Assembly (NCBI GenBank): GCA_900547445.1
Contig: URGJ01000004.1
Coordinates: forward strand, 35,660 to 99,659
Source of the DNA: an uncultured Oscillospiraceae bacterium
GTDB taxonomy: Bacteria > Bacillota > Clostridia > Oscillospirales > Acutalibacteraceae
Length of the DNA stretch: 64,000 nucleotides
Direction of reading: 5' to 3'
The notes beneath the pieces were generated by a model. That model did not search any database. It had not been told where the DNA came from and saw nothing but the letters and a program-made list of their open reading frames with translations. The position numbers and the translations under genes were made by a program. Shown piece by piece: positions 9,058 to 17,875 of the stretch (positions are counted from its first letter, which is position 1; each line of letters begins with the position of its first letter).

Positions 9058-9561
9058 ATGCTTTTAAAGCCCGATATAAAATTAAACCGAGTTACCGATA
9101 TAAGTACCGATTTACTTAAAAAATACGGTATAAAAGCGCTTATTCTAGATGTTGATAACACCCTTTCCACACATCACGGCGAGGTGCTTACCGACGGACT
9201 TGAGGATTGGCTTTGTAAAATGAGGGAAAACGGCGTAAAGCTTGTTATTTTATCAAATTCAAAGCAGGCGCGTGTTGAACCGTTCGCAAAAAAAATAGGT
9301 CTTCCCTTTATCAGTATGGGACTTAAGCCCTTGCCCTTTAAGTTTTCTTCCGCTCGGAAATTACTCGGCGCGAAGAAGTGCGAGACCGCTATTGTCGGCG
9401 ACCAGATTTTTACCGATACCTTAGGCGGCAACCTTTACGGCGTTACAACGATTCTGCTTGACCCGATAAAGCTTGAAAGCTCTAAAAGCTTTAAATTTAA
9501 GCGCAAAATCGAGCGCGCTGTGTATAAAATTTATAAAATAAAAAACACGGAGGTAGAGTGA
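9058..9561 (+). CDS. yqeG: YqeG-family HAD-IIIA phosphatase
   Basis: HAD phosphatase of 167 residues. The nucleophile motif is LILDVDNTLS (DxDNT form, residues ~29-38), motif II is LVILSNSKQ, and motif III/IV is AIVGDQIFTDTLGGN. The small cap-less architecture and MLLKPDIKLNRVTDIS opening match YqeG (TIGR01668). The physiological substrate is not established and I do not infer one. It begins 16 bases after the rpsU terminator and overlaps the next gene's ribosome site region, suggesting the two are translated together. Confidence 0.9.
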   Translation: MLLKPDIKLNRVTDISTDLLKKYGIKALILDVDNTLSTHHGEVLTDGLEDWLCKMRENGVKLVILSNSKQARVEPFAKKIGLPFISMGLKPLPFKFSSARKLLGAKKCETAIVGDQIFTDTLGGNLYGVTTILLDPIKLESSKSFKFKRKIERAVYKIYKIKNTEVE

Positions 9562-9563
9562 TT

Positions 9564-10415
9564 ATGCCGAAATTCGGTCCTGCCGGAAATTCCGAAAGCT
9601 TCGCGGCTTTAGGTTATAAAAACAGTCTCCAAGTCCCCGAGTATATAGTAGAAATGGGGCTTGACTGCTATGAGTATCAATGTGGCAGAGGGGTAAATAT
9701 AGGCGAGGATAAGGCGAGACAGCTCGGGGAAAAAGCTAAGGCTGCAGGCGTTTCGCTCTCCCTTCACGCTCCGTATTATATTTCAATGTCCTCGGTCGAG
9801 GAGGAAAAAAGGCTCAATTCGATTAATTACATCTTAGCCTCCGCTAAAGCCGTCAACTCTATGGGCGGTGACAGGATAGTAGTACACACGGGCTCCTGCG
9901 GTAAAATCACACGTGAGCAGGCGCTGACGTTTGCTTTAGACACAATGAAAAAAGCCCTTGACGCTCTTGACAGAGAAGGTCTCGGTCACATCCATATATG
10001 CCCTGAAACCATGGGTAAGGTAAATCAGCTCGGCACGCTTAACGAGGTTTTAGAGCTTTGCAGGCTTGACGAGCGTCTTATTCCCTGTATCGATTTCGGT
10101 CATCTGAACGCCCGAGATTTAGGTATTCTAAAAATAACGGCGGATTTTGAGAATATATTTACCTCAATACAAAACGCGCTCGGTACGGACAGGCTTAAAT
10201 GCTTTCATTCGCATTTTTCAAAAATTGAATACACTACAGGCGGCGAAAAACGCCACCTTACCTTTGAGGATACGGTTTTCGGCCCTGATTTTGAACCCGT
10301 AATGGAGCTTACCTATAAGTACGGCTGCGACCCGACCTTTATCTGCGAATCGGCGGGAACACAGGCGGAAGACGCAAAGAAAATGAAGGATTACTATTTA
10401 TCACTTAAAAAATAA
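9564..10415 (+). CDS. Endonuclease IV-like TIM-barrel protein
   Basis: A protein of 283 residues with the metal-ligand pattern of AP endonuclease IV: HAPY, HTGSCG, CPETMG, DFGHLNA, FHSHFS and CESAG. Endonuclease IV cleaves DNA 5' of abasic sites with three zinc ions. The N-terminus (PKFGPAGNSESF) differs from classical Nfo, which starts with a GAHVS-type segment, so this belongs to a divergent subgroup and could have another substrate. I choose ATG 9564, 10 bases after GGAGG; an upstream GTG at 9558 would be too close. It follows yqeG directly. Confidence 0.8.
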   Translation: MPKFGPAGNSESFAALGYKNSLQVPEYIVEMGLDCYEYQCGRGVNIGEDKARQLGEKAKAAGVSLSLHAPYYISMSSVEEEKRLNSINYILASAKAVNSMGGDRIVVHTGSCGKITREQALTFALDTMKKALDALDREGLGHIHICPETMGKVNQLGTLNEVLELCRLDERLIPCIDFGHLNARDLGILKITADFENIFTSIQNALGTDRLKCFHSHFSKIEYTTGGEKRHLTFEDTVFGPDFEPVMELTYKYGCDPTFICESAGTQAEDAKKMKDYYLSLKK

Positions 10416-10427
10416 AGAGGTGTTACC

Positions 10428-13019
10428 ATGATATGGCACAGTACCGCTTGCGACGGGATACTTCGCGAGTTAGAGGTTGATGATAAAAAGGGACTGCCTA
10501 ACGGCGTTGCCGAAATGCGGCTTGAACAGAACGGCAGAAATATTATCGCAAGCGTTGATAAGCCGACCTATTTTAAAAGATTTTTATCTCAGCTTAAAAG
10601 CAAGACCGTAATTGCACTTATTGTTATCGCATTGCTTTCATTTGCGGTTTCGTTAATGTATAAAGAAGCAGACTTTTTTGCGCCACTGCTTATTGTAGCT
10701 ATCGTGCTCATAAACGCCGCGATAAGCGCATATCATCTGCATAACTGCGACAATGCGCTTGACAGTATGAAGAGCATTACAAACCCCTCTGTTACGGTCC
10801 TGAGAGAGGGCATTGTGCGAACAGTCGACTCCTCGCTTTTAGTCCCGGGAGACATAATATTGCTCGAGACGGGCGACTTTATATCGGCAGATGCAAGGAT
10901 AATAGAATCAAACGAGCTTCGCTGTAACGAGTCTATGCTAACGGGCGATGAAATACCCGTAGAAAAGAACGGGGACGAGGTTTTCGAGGATATAACCGCC
11001 GTAGAAAATCGTTCAAATATGGTATTTTCGGGCACAAGCGTTGTACACGGCAACGCTAAAGCGGTTGTAGTAGCCACGGGGCTTAACACCGAAATCGGAA
11101 GAACCTCGGCTATCCTGCAGCAGACGGGCGAGAAATCACTCCCCCTTGAAGGCGAGCTTGACAGCATAGGCAAAATAGTGAATATTATCATTCTCAGCAT
11201 TTGCCTTATTGTTTTTATAATCGGAATGGTGCTGAATTTCAACAGCGGAAATTTTGCTTCTACAACCCTTAAAATGCTCATGAACGCGGTCGCGCTCGCT
11301 GTAGCGGCTATTCCCGAGGGGCTTCCCGCGATTGCCACTATTGTAATAGCAATCGGTATAAAGCGTATTTTTGAGGATAAAATTATCATCAAGGATTCGG
11401 AGGCTTTAGAATTGCTCGGAAAGACAAATGTTATCTGCGCGGATAAAACGGGAGTGCTTACACGCAATAAAATGCAGTTATGCAAAATATTTGACGGCGA
11501 TAAGCTAACCGATTTGGAAAATGAGCCTACCGGCGAAAAAACGGCGCTTGTGCTTAAGCTTGCGACCGCCTGCTCAACCCTTAAGAACGATTCTACAGAG
11601 GACGCGATTAAAAATGCCTGTCTGGCGTACAACTCTATGTCAGAAAAGGATATAGAAAGCCTTTTTCCGAAGCTGGCGGTTATACCGTTTGACTCTGAGC
11701 GTAAGACGATGACGGTTATCACAATGATAAATGAAAAGCCCTTTGCTATTGTAAAGGGCGCGCCTGAAATCGTTGTGCCCAACTGCGTTGGTTGTAAAAA
11801 TGAGGCAATATTAAAGCTCAACGATACCCTTGCGGACGAAGCGCTCAGAATTGTAGCTATAGCGATGCGCCCGCTCGATAATATTCCCGCGAATCCCAAC
11901 CCCGAGGATATTGAGCGAACTCTTACCTTTGTTGGCCTGTTAGGACTTTACGATCCTCCGCGCGACTCGGTTATAGAGGATATAAAAACCTGCGAGCGGG
12001 CGGGAATTAAAACTGTTATGATTACTGGCGACAATCTTACTACTGCTTGCTCTGTTGCTCGCAGAATAGGCATTTTAAAGGATAGCGACAAGGCCGTTAC
12101 AGGCGATGAGCTTGCCGAAATGAGTGATGAGGAATTAACTGCTTCGATTTCGGATTATACGGTTTTCGCCAGAGTTTCTCCCAATGATAAGCTGCGTATT
12201 GTAAAGGCGTTAAAGGAGTCGGGAAATATTGTTACCGTAACGGGCGACAGTATTCATGACGGCGACGCCCTCGCCGCCGCCGATGTCGGTTGTGCAATAG
12301 GGAAATTCGGTGCGGATGTTGCGAAGGGCAGTGCAGATATTGTTATATCCAATAACCGCTTTGATTCGATTGTCTGTGCCGTAAGGGAAAGCCGCGGACT
12401 TTTTGACAATATAAAAAAATCGGTGTATTATCTGTTTTCCTGCAACTTTGCGGAGCTTATAACAATACTTTTCGGAATGATTATCTTCTCTGATATGCCG
12501 CTTGCCGCGGTACAGCTTTTGTGGATTAATCTGCTGACCGATTGCGCCCCCGCCATTTCGCTTAGTATGGAAAGGGCGGAGGATTCGGCTATGAGGCGCA
12601 AGCCATATACTACTCTCGGGAAAATCTTTGATTTAGGAGCCGTAGCCTCAATAGCGCTTCAAAGCATATTTATCGCCGTTATGACACTCATTGCGTTTTC
12701 GGTAGGGGAGAAAACGGGCGAGGCTGACGCTGTGACAATGGCGTTCGCGGTACTCGGTATGTCGCAGATTTTCCATTGCTATAACAGCAAGCTCGAGGGA
12801 ACGCTTATCAGCAAAAGGCTTTTTTCAAACAGACTTTTAAACCTTGCCGCCGCGCTTACCCTTTTTATAATTATTTTCTTGGTACTCACTCCCGCAGGCT
12901 ATGTTTTCGGAATGACAACCCTTACATTTAAACAGTTTGCGTTATCGTTACTGCTTTCATTCCTTATCGTTCCTATGTGTGAAGTAATTAAGCTCGTTAA
13001 ACGTATTCTCTCAAAGTAA
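10428..13019 (+). CDS. P-type cation-transporting ATPase, Ca2+ (P2A)-like
   Basis: An 863-residue P-type ATPase with the usual two N-terminal membrane helices, A domain, TM3-4, P/N domains and TM5-10. Ion-site residues match SERCA-like pumps: AIPEGLP in TM4, CNFAE in TM5, NLLTD in TM6. The phosphorylation motif is DKTGVLT (D339), against the usual DKTGTLT, and KGAP marks the N domain. Two motifs deviate: the A-domain TGE reads TGD (D174, followed by E175), and the TGDGVND hinge reads TGDSIHD (605-611), with both aspartates kept. It probably exports Ca2+; Mn2+ or another cation is possible. luxS follows closely. Confidence 0.9.
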   Translation: MIWHSTACDGILRELEVDDKKGLPNGVAEMRLEQNGRNIIASVDKPTYFKRFLSQLKSKTVIALIVIALLSFAVSLMYKEADFFAPLLIVAIVLINAAISAYHLHNCDNALDSMKSITNPSVTVLREGIVRTVDSSLLVPGDIILLETGDFISADARIIESNELRCNESMLTGDEIPVEKNGDEVFEDITAVENRSNMVFSGTSVVHGNAKAVVVATGLNTEIGRTSAILQQTGEKSLPLEGELDSIGKIVNIIILSICLIVFIIGMVLNFNSGNFASTTLKMLMNAVALAVAAIPEGLPAIATIVIAIGIKRIFEDKIIIKDSEALELLGKTNVICADKTGVLTRNKMQLCKIFDGDKLTDLENEPTGEKTALVLKLATACSTLKNDSTEDAIKNACLAYNSMSEKDIESLFPKLAVIPFDSERKTMTVITMINEKPFAIVKGAPEIVVPNCVGCKNEAILKLNDTLADEALRIVAIAMRPLDNIPANPNPEDIERTLTFVGLLGLYDPPRDSVIEDIKTCERAGIKTVMITGDNLTTACSVARRIGILKDSDKAVTGDELAEMSDEELTASISDYTVFARVSPNDKLRIVKALKESGNIVTVTGDSIHDGDALAAADVGCAIGKFGADVAKGSADIVISNNRFDSIVCAVRESRGLFDNIKKSVYYLFSCNFAELITILFGMIIFSDMPLAAVQLLWINLLTDCAPAISLSMERAEDSAMRRKPYTTLGKIFDLGAVASIALQSIFIAVMTLIAFSVGEKTGEADAVTMAFAVLGMSQIFHCYNSKLEGTLISKRLFSNRLLNLAAALTLFIIIFLVLTPAGYVFGMTTLTFKQFALSLLLSFLIVPMCEVIKLVKRILSK

Positions 13020-13031
13020 GAGGTGTTTCAG

Positions 13032-13499
13032 GTGGAAAAAATTGAAAGCTTCAGAATAAATCATTTAAAGCTTCTGCCCGGGCTTTATGTTTCAAGAAAG
13101 GATAAAAGGGACGGGATTACGGTTACAACCTTTGATTTAAGAATAACTGCGCCTAACAGAGAGCCTGTTATAGATATGCCCGCGCTCCATACAATAGAGC
13201 ACCTCGGAGCGACCTTTCTTCGCTCGGGCGATAAAAAGGACAGTATTGTTTATTTCGGACCTATGGGCTGCAGAACGGGCTTTTACCTTGTTATGTTCGG
13301 TAATTTACGTTCGGAGGACGTATTTTCGCCGGTTTGCGATATGTGCGATTTCATTATTTCCTACGAGGGTGACATTCCCGGGGCAACGCCCGCTGAATGC
13401 GGAAATTACTCCGAACAAAATCTTAATATGGCAAAATACTATATCGGAAAATACAGGGAAAGCCTTTTAAACTACAGGCGCTTTACCTATCCCGAATAA
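13032..13499 (+). CDS. luxS: S-ribosylhomocysteine lyase LuxS
   Basis: Cleaves S-ribosylhomocysteine to homocysteine and DPD, the precursor of autoinducer-2, in recycling of S-adenosylhomocysteine. Of 155 residues, the metal ligands are in HTIEHLGATF (HxxEH) and in PAECGNYSEQN (Cys), and the catalytic cysteine is in GPMGCRTGFY. GTG 13032 is chosen because AGAGGTG ends about 6 bases upstream; another GTG at 13023 falls inside that site. No mtnN/pfs gene, the usual partner step, is adjacent. It begins 12 bases after the P-ATPase stop. Confidence 0.96.
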   Translation: MEKIESFRINHLKLLPGLYVSRKDKRDGITVTTFDLRITAPNREPVIDMPALHTIEHLGATFLRSGDKKDSIVYFGPMGCRTGFYLVMFGNLRSEDVFSPVCDMCDFIISYEGDIPGATPAECGNYSEQNLNMAKYYIGKYRESLLNYRRFTYPE

Positions 13500-13515
13500 A
13501 AGGGCGGATATATTA

Positions 13516-13707
13516 ATGGACATAAAAGTTGGCGACAGGCTTTTGATGAAAAAAAAGCACCCCTGCGGCGCGGATACCTTTACTGTAACAAGAATAGGTA
13601 TGGATTTTCGCTTAAGATGCGACGGCTGCGGAAGAGAGGTAATGGTGCCGAGGGTTAAGGCGGAAAAGAGCCTTAAAAAAATAATCAGGGCGGACGGAGA
13701 AGAATAA
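13516..13707 (+). CDS. DUF951 small protein
   Basis: A 63-residue protein starting MDIKVGDRLLMKKKHPCG with a Cys-rich core CDGCGREVMVPR and a basic C-terminus. This matches the DUF951 family of Firmicutes, often found near DNA-handling genes; the function is unknown. CxxC plus the HPCG cysteine suggest a metal or nucleic-acid site, which is inference. Its stop overlaps the prfA start by one base (TAATG). Confidence 0.85.
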   Translation: MDIKVGDRLLMKKKHPCGADTFTVTRIGMDFRLRCDGCGREVMVPRVKAEKSLKKIIRADGEE

Positions 13708-14783
13708 TGTTTGATAAGCTTGAAACGGTTGTAAACCGTTATGAACAGATATCGGTGGAGTTATCCCGTCCCGAGACGGCGGGAGATAACCTGCTTTTCA
13801 CGAAATTGATGAAGGAGCACGCGGAGCTTACACCGATAGTTGAAAAATACCGCGAGTATACGGCGGCTAAGACCTCTGAAAAAGAGGCACTTGAAATACT
13901 CTCCGAAAGCGGTCTTGACAAGGATTTTAAGGAGCTTGCCGAGGAGGAGCTTAAAACCGCTAAGGCGGATATTGAAAGATGCTCCGAGGAACTTAAAATC
14001 CTGCTTCTCCCAAAAGACCCGAACGACGAGAAAAACGTTATCGTGGAGATCCGCGGCGGCGCGGGCGGCGAGGAGGCGGCGCTTTTCGCGGGCACGCTTT
14101 ACAGAATGTATACAATGTATTCCGAGTCAAAACGCTGGAGCATTGAGGTTATAAACGCTAACGAAACCGAGCTCGGCGGTTATAAGGAAATCGTGTTTAT
14201 GATAGAGGGCGCCGGGGCATATTCACGCCTAAAATACGAAAGTGGAGTTCACCGTGTTCAGAGAGTACCCGACACCGAAACTCAGGGGCGTATTCATACC
14301 TCGACCGTCACCGTCGCGGTACTGCCCGAGGCGGAGGATGTGGAATTGGAAATCAACCCCGCCGACCTTAAAATAGATACCTTCCGTTCATCGGGCGCCG
14401 GGGGTCAGCATATTAACAAGACCTCCTCGGCTATAAGAGTTACCCATATTCCGACAGGCACGGTGGTTGAATGTCAGGACGAGCGGAGCCAGTATAAAAA
14501 TAAGGATAAAGCCCTTAAAATTCTGCGCTCTCGCCTGCTTGACGCGGCACAGAGAGAACACGACGAGGCGATAGCCTCCGACCGTAAATCGCAGGTAGGA
14601 ACGGGTGACAGGAGCGAGAGAATCCGTACCTACAACTATCCGCAGGGACGGGTCACCGACCACAGAATAGGGCTTACGCTTTATAAGCTTGAACAGATTT
14701 TAAACGGCGACCTTGACGAGGTTGTGGACGCGCTCACAACATATTACAGAACCGAAGCGTTAAAGGCGGAAAACGAGGGATAA
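13707..14783 (+). CDS. prfA: Peptide chain release factor 1
   Basis: Class I release factor of 358 residues that reads UAA and UAG. The stop-codon recognition tripeptide is PDT (in RVPDTETQGRIHTS), the RF1-type PxT rather than the SPF of RF2. The catalytic GGQ loop is intact in SSGAGGQHINKTSSA (~residues 229-243). An N-terminal helical domain and KNKDKAL segment complete the family pattern. It is translationally coupled to the DUF951 gene and followed 5 bases later by the tsaC/sua5 gene; the pairing of RF1 with a translation-related modification enzyme is common in Firmicutes. Confidence 0.97.
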   Translation: MFDKLETVVNRYEQISVELSRPETAGDNLLFTKLMKEHAELTPIVEKYREYTAAKTSEKEALEILSESGLDKDFKELAEEELKTAKADIERCSEELKILLLPKDPNDEKNVIVEIRGGAGGEEAALFAGTLYRMYTMYSESKRWSIEVINANETELGGYKEIVFMIEGAGAYSRLKYESGVHRVQRVPDTETQGRIHTSTVTVAVLPEAEDVELEINPADLKIDTFRSSGAGGQHINKTSSAIRVTHIPTGTVVECQDERSQYKNKDKALKILRSRLLDAAQREHDEAIASDRKSQVGTGDRSERIRTYNYPQGRVTDHRIGLTLYKLEQILNGDLDEVVDALTTYYRTEALKAENEG

Positions 14784-14788
14784 TTTTA

Positions 14789-15796
14789 ATGCTGACAAAA
14801 AGGCTTAAAGCCGACGAAAAGGGCATAGAACACGCGGCGGAAATACTAAAGGAGGGCGGAATCGTTGCAATCCCGACCGAGACGGTATACGGACTTGCTG
14901 CGTCCGCATATGATGAAAACGCCGTGAAAAAGGTTTTTCTTGCTAAGGGCAGACCGCAGGACAATCCTCTTATTGTCCATATTGCAGATTTAGAGGATCT
15001 AAAAACGGTTGCAAGGGATATTCCCGATTCGGCATACATTGCGGCTCAAAAGTTCTGGCCCGGACCTCTTACAATGATTTTTAAGCGCACCGATAAAGTT
15101 CCCGCAAGCGTTTCGGCGGGGCTTGATACCGTGGCTGTCAGAATGCCGTCCGACAAAACGGCGCGGGCGATAATTAAAAAAAGCGTTCCGCTTGCCGCAC
15201 CTTCCGCTAATACTTCGGGAAGGCCTAGCCCTACCTCGGCGCAGTACGTTATAGACGACCTTGTCGGCAAAATTGACGCTGTCGTAATGTCTGGCGACTG
15301 TGAGGTGGGGGTTGAATCAACCGTTATTACGCTTGTTACAAACCCGCCGCGCCTGTTAAGACCGGGGGCGGTAACGCTTGAGGAGTTAAAGGAAATTTTT
15401 CCCGATATTATTGTCGATAAGGCGGTGCTTGCGGAGCCTGAAAAAGGTGAGAAGGTTTCTTCACCGGGTATGAAATACAAGCATTATGCCCCGAAAACCG
15501 AAACCTATCTCGTAGAGGGCAGTTCGGAGAGATTTGCGGAATTTGTCAATTCAAAGGAAAACGCCGCCGCGATCTGCTTTTATGAGGAAGAAGACAAGAT
15601 AACCGTACCAAAGCTTTGCTACGGTACTGCGAGCGACGAAGCTACCCTTGCGCACAGCGTTTTTTCGGTTTTGCGTAGAGCGGACGGTCTCGGCGTTCAG
15701 GCAATTTACGTCCACGCGCCCTCAAAAAGCGGAGTGGGGCTTGCGGTTTATAACCGACTTGTCCGCGCGGCAGCATTCAGGGTGATTAAGCTATGA
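14789..15796 (+). CDS. tsaC: L-threonylcarbamoyladenylate synthase (Sua5/YwlC type)
   Basis: Makes threonylcarbamoyl-AMP from threonine, bicarbonate and ATP for t6A37 of ANN-decoding tRNAs. The 335-residue protein has the YrdC domain (GGIVAIPTETVYGLAASA, FLAKGRPQDNPLIVHI, SANTSGRPSPTSA, ESTVITL, LRPGAVTLEEL) and the extra C-terminal Sua5 domain found in Bacillus YwlC, so it is the long form. Its last codons overlap coaE by 4 bases (ATGA). Confidence 0.95.
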   Translation: MLTKRLKADEKGIEHAAEILKEGGIVAIPTETVYGLAASAYDENAVKKVFLAKGRPQDNPLIVHIADLEDLKTVARDIPDSAYIAAQKFWPGPLTMIFKRTDKVPASVSAGLDTVAVRMPSDKTARAIIKKSVPLAAPSANTSGRPSPTSAQYVIDDLVGKIDAVVMSGDCEVGVESTVITLVTNPPRLLRPGAVTLEELKEIFPDIIVDKAVLAEPEKGEKVSSPGMKYKHYAPKTETYLVEGSSERFAEFVNSKENAAAICFYEEEDKITVPKLCYGTASDEATLAHSVFSVLRRADGLGVQAIYVHAPSKSGVGLAVYNRLVRAAAFRVIKL

Positions 15797-16410
15797 GTAT
15801 TGTGATAGGACTAACAGGGCCGACAGGCTCGGGTAAGAGCAGTGCGTCAGGCATTGCCGAGAATTTCGGTTTTCAGGTAATCGACTGTGACAAGACCGCA
15901 AGAAAAGCCACAGAAAAGGGAACAAAGGGCTTAAATGCGCTTGTTTTGGTTTTCGGAGAGGAAATTTTACTGCCTGACGGCTCACTTAACCGAAAAGCGC
16001 TTGCCGCTAAGGCTTTCAATGATAAGCAAAGTACAGATCTACTCAATAAAACCATTTTGCCGTATATTGCGGATATAGTAATAAAACAGGCGGCGGGGCG
16101 GGATACCCTGCTTGACGCACCCACCCTTTTTGAGAGCGGAATTAATAAAATATGTAATAAAACAATTGCGGTTTTAGCCGATAAAGATATAAGGCTTAAG
16201 CGAATAATCGCTCGGGATAATCTAACACTAAAAGAGGCAGAGACCCGTTTAAACGCGGGCAAAGACGAGGAGTTTTACCGACAGCGCGCGAATTATGTTT
16301 TATACAATAACGGCGACGAGAACGCGTTTTTAAAACGCTTTTCCGATATATTAAAGGAAATTACGGGAGGTAATTTTAAATGTCAGACAAATCAAAATCA
16401 GAGGAATTAA
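15793..16410 (+). CDS. coaE: Dephospho-CoA kinase
   Basis: Catalyses the last step of CoA synthesis, phosphorylating the ribose 3'-OH of dephospho-CoA. The 205-residue P-loop kinase shows GLTGPTGSGKSSAS (Walker A), the DCDKTARKAT segment with the usual catalytic aspartate, LLDAPTLFESG and a lid region RLKRIIARDNLTLKEAETR. It starts inside the tsaC stop (ATGA) and its last 31 bases overlap the next gene, whose GGAGGT site lies inside coaE; an upstream-ending C-terminus would be more usual, but the frame shows no defect. Confidence 0.94.
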   Translation: MSIVIGLTGPTGSGKSSASGIAENFGFQVIDCDKTARKATEKGTKGLNALVLVFGEEILLPDGSLNRKALAAKAFNDKQSTDLLNKTILPYIADIVIKQAAGRDTLLDAPTLFESGINKICNKTIAVLADKDIRLKRIIARDNLTLKEAETRLNAGKDEEFYRQRANYVLYNNGDENAFLKRFSDILKEITGGNFKCQTNQNQRN

Positions 16411-17777
16411 AGGAAAGCCTTTTTTATAAGCGCAAAAACGGCAGACTTGTATCAAGCGAGGAAACCTTAAAAAAGGCGGACGAATATTGCGAGGGATATA
16501 AAAGCTTTCTTGATAATGCTAAAACCGAGCGCGAGGCGGTGAAGACCGCAGTTGCTATGGCAGAGGAAAAGGGCTTTACCGAGTTTGTTTACGGCAGGAA
16601 GTATAACGCCGGAGATAAGGTTTATATTAACAACCGCGGCAAGACTTTAGCTTTGGCGGTTATCGGAAAAGAACCGGTAGAGCAAGGAGTTAATATAACT
16701 GCGGCGCATATCGACTCGCCCCGCCTTGATTTAAAGCCCAATCCGCTTTATGAGGATCTTGAATTAGCGCTTTTTAAAACCCACTATTACGGCGGAATCA
16801 AGAAATATCAATGGACTACAGTACCGCTTGCTCTCCACGGCGTTTTCGCATTAAAGGACGGCACGGTTAAGGAGGTATCTATCGGTGAAAAGGACAATGA
16901 GCCTAAGTTTGTTATCAACGACCTTTTGCCGCATTTAGCCTCCGAGCAGATAAAGCGCCCCTTAAACGAGGGAATTAAAGGGGAGGAATTAAACGTCCTT
17001 GTAGGCAGCCACCCCTTTAAGGACGATAAGGGAAGCGAGCTTGTAAAGCTAAATATCTTAAAGCTTTTAAATGAAAAATACGGCATTACCGAGGAGGATT
17101 TCCTTTCTGCCGAATTAGAGCTTGTTCCTGCGGCTAAGTCCTGCGACATTGGCTTTGACCGTTCGCTTATCGGCTCCTACGGCCAGGACGACCGCGTTTG
17201 CGCCTATCCCGCGCTCACCGCCGTTTTAGAGGTTGAAAACCCGAAAAAAACCGCGCTTGCGATTCTCACCGATAAGGAGGAGATAGGCTCGGTCGGCAAC
17301 ACGGGGCTTGAATCCGACTTTTTACGCTTTGTTATAGGCGACCTTGCAAAAATGCAGGAGGGCGACGTAACGAAGGCGCTCAGAAATTCAAAGTGCCTTT
17401 CCGCAGATGTTAACGCGGGGATAGACCCGACCTTTCAGGACGTTATGGAGCGCAAAAACGCCTCTTTCTTAAATTACGGCGTTGTCGTTACCAAATATAC
17501 AGGCTCAAGAGGAAAGTCGGGTACCTCCGACGCTTCTGCGGAGTATGTCGCCGAGGTTCGTTCAATGCTTGATAATGCGGGTGTTATCTGGCAGACCGGT
17601 GAACTCGGAAAGGTTGATATAGGCGGCGGCGGTACTGTCGCAATGTTTATCGCAAATATGGGGGTTGATGTGGTTGACCTTGGCGTTCCCGTACTTTCAA
17701 TGCACGCGCCTTTTGAGACTACCGCTAAGTTCGACGTATATATGTGCTACAGGGCAATGTATGAATTTATGAAGTAG
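16380..17777 (+). CDS. M18-family metalloaminopeptidase
   Basis: A 465-residue zinc aminopeptidase of family M18 that removes N-terminal residues from peptides in the cytoplasm. Zinc ligand and catalytic motifs are AAHIDSPRLDLKP, GQDDRVCAYPAL (DDR), DKEEIGSVGNTG, SADVNAGIDP and the final SMHAPFE. Length and order match clostridial and thermotogal M18 enzymes. The ATG follows a strong GGAGGT at 16365-16371, inside the coaE coding sequence. After it lies a 98-base gap with no recognisable terminator. Confidence 0.94.
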   Translation: MSDKSKSEELKESLFYKRKNGRLVSSEETLKKADEYCEGYKSFLDNAKTEREAVKTAVAMAEEKGFTEFVYGRKYNAGDKVYINNRGKTLALAVIGKEPVEQGVNITAAHIDSPRLDLKPNPLYEDLELALFKTHYYGGIKKYQWTTVPLALHGVFALKDGTVKEVSIGEKDNEPKFVINDLLPHLASEQIKRPLNEGIKGEELNVLVGSHPFKDDKGSELVKLNILKLLNEKYGITEEDFLSAELELVPAAKSCDIGFDRSLIGSYGQDDRVCAYPALTAVLEVENPKKTALAILTDKEEIGSVGNTGLESDFLRFVIGDLAKMQEGDVTKALRNSKCLSADVNAGIDPTFQDVMERKNASFLNYGVVVTKYTGSRGKSGTSDASAEYVAEVRSMLDNAGVIWQTGELGKVDIGGGGTVAMFIANMGVDVVDLGVPVLSMHAPFETTAKFDVYMCYRAMYEFMK

Positions 17778-17875
17778 CATCATGTCCGCTTTCACATATA
17801 CTGTTAATGACTCGGGTCGGATAATTAAAAAGGAATGTGAAGTCTACTGTTAATGTTGATTGAGGAAGTGGGTCA

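Noticed and set aside
17778..17875. Gap between the M18 peptidase and mnmE
   Set aside because: Inspected for a terminator, promoter or small gene; nothing convincing was seen.
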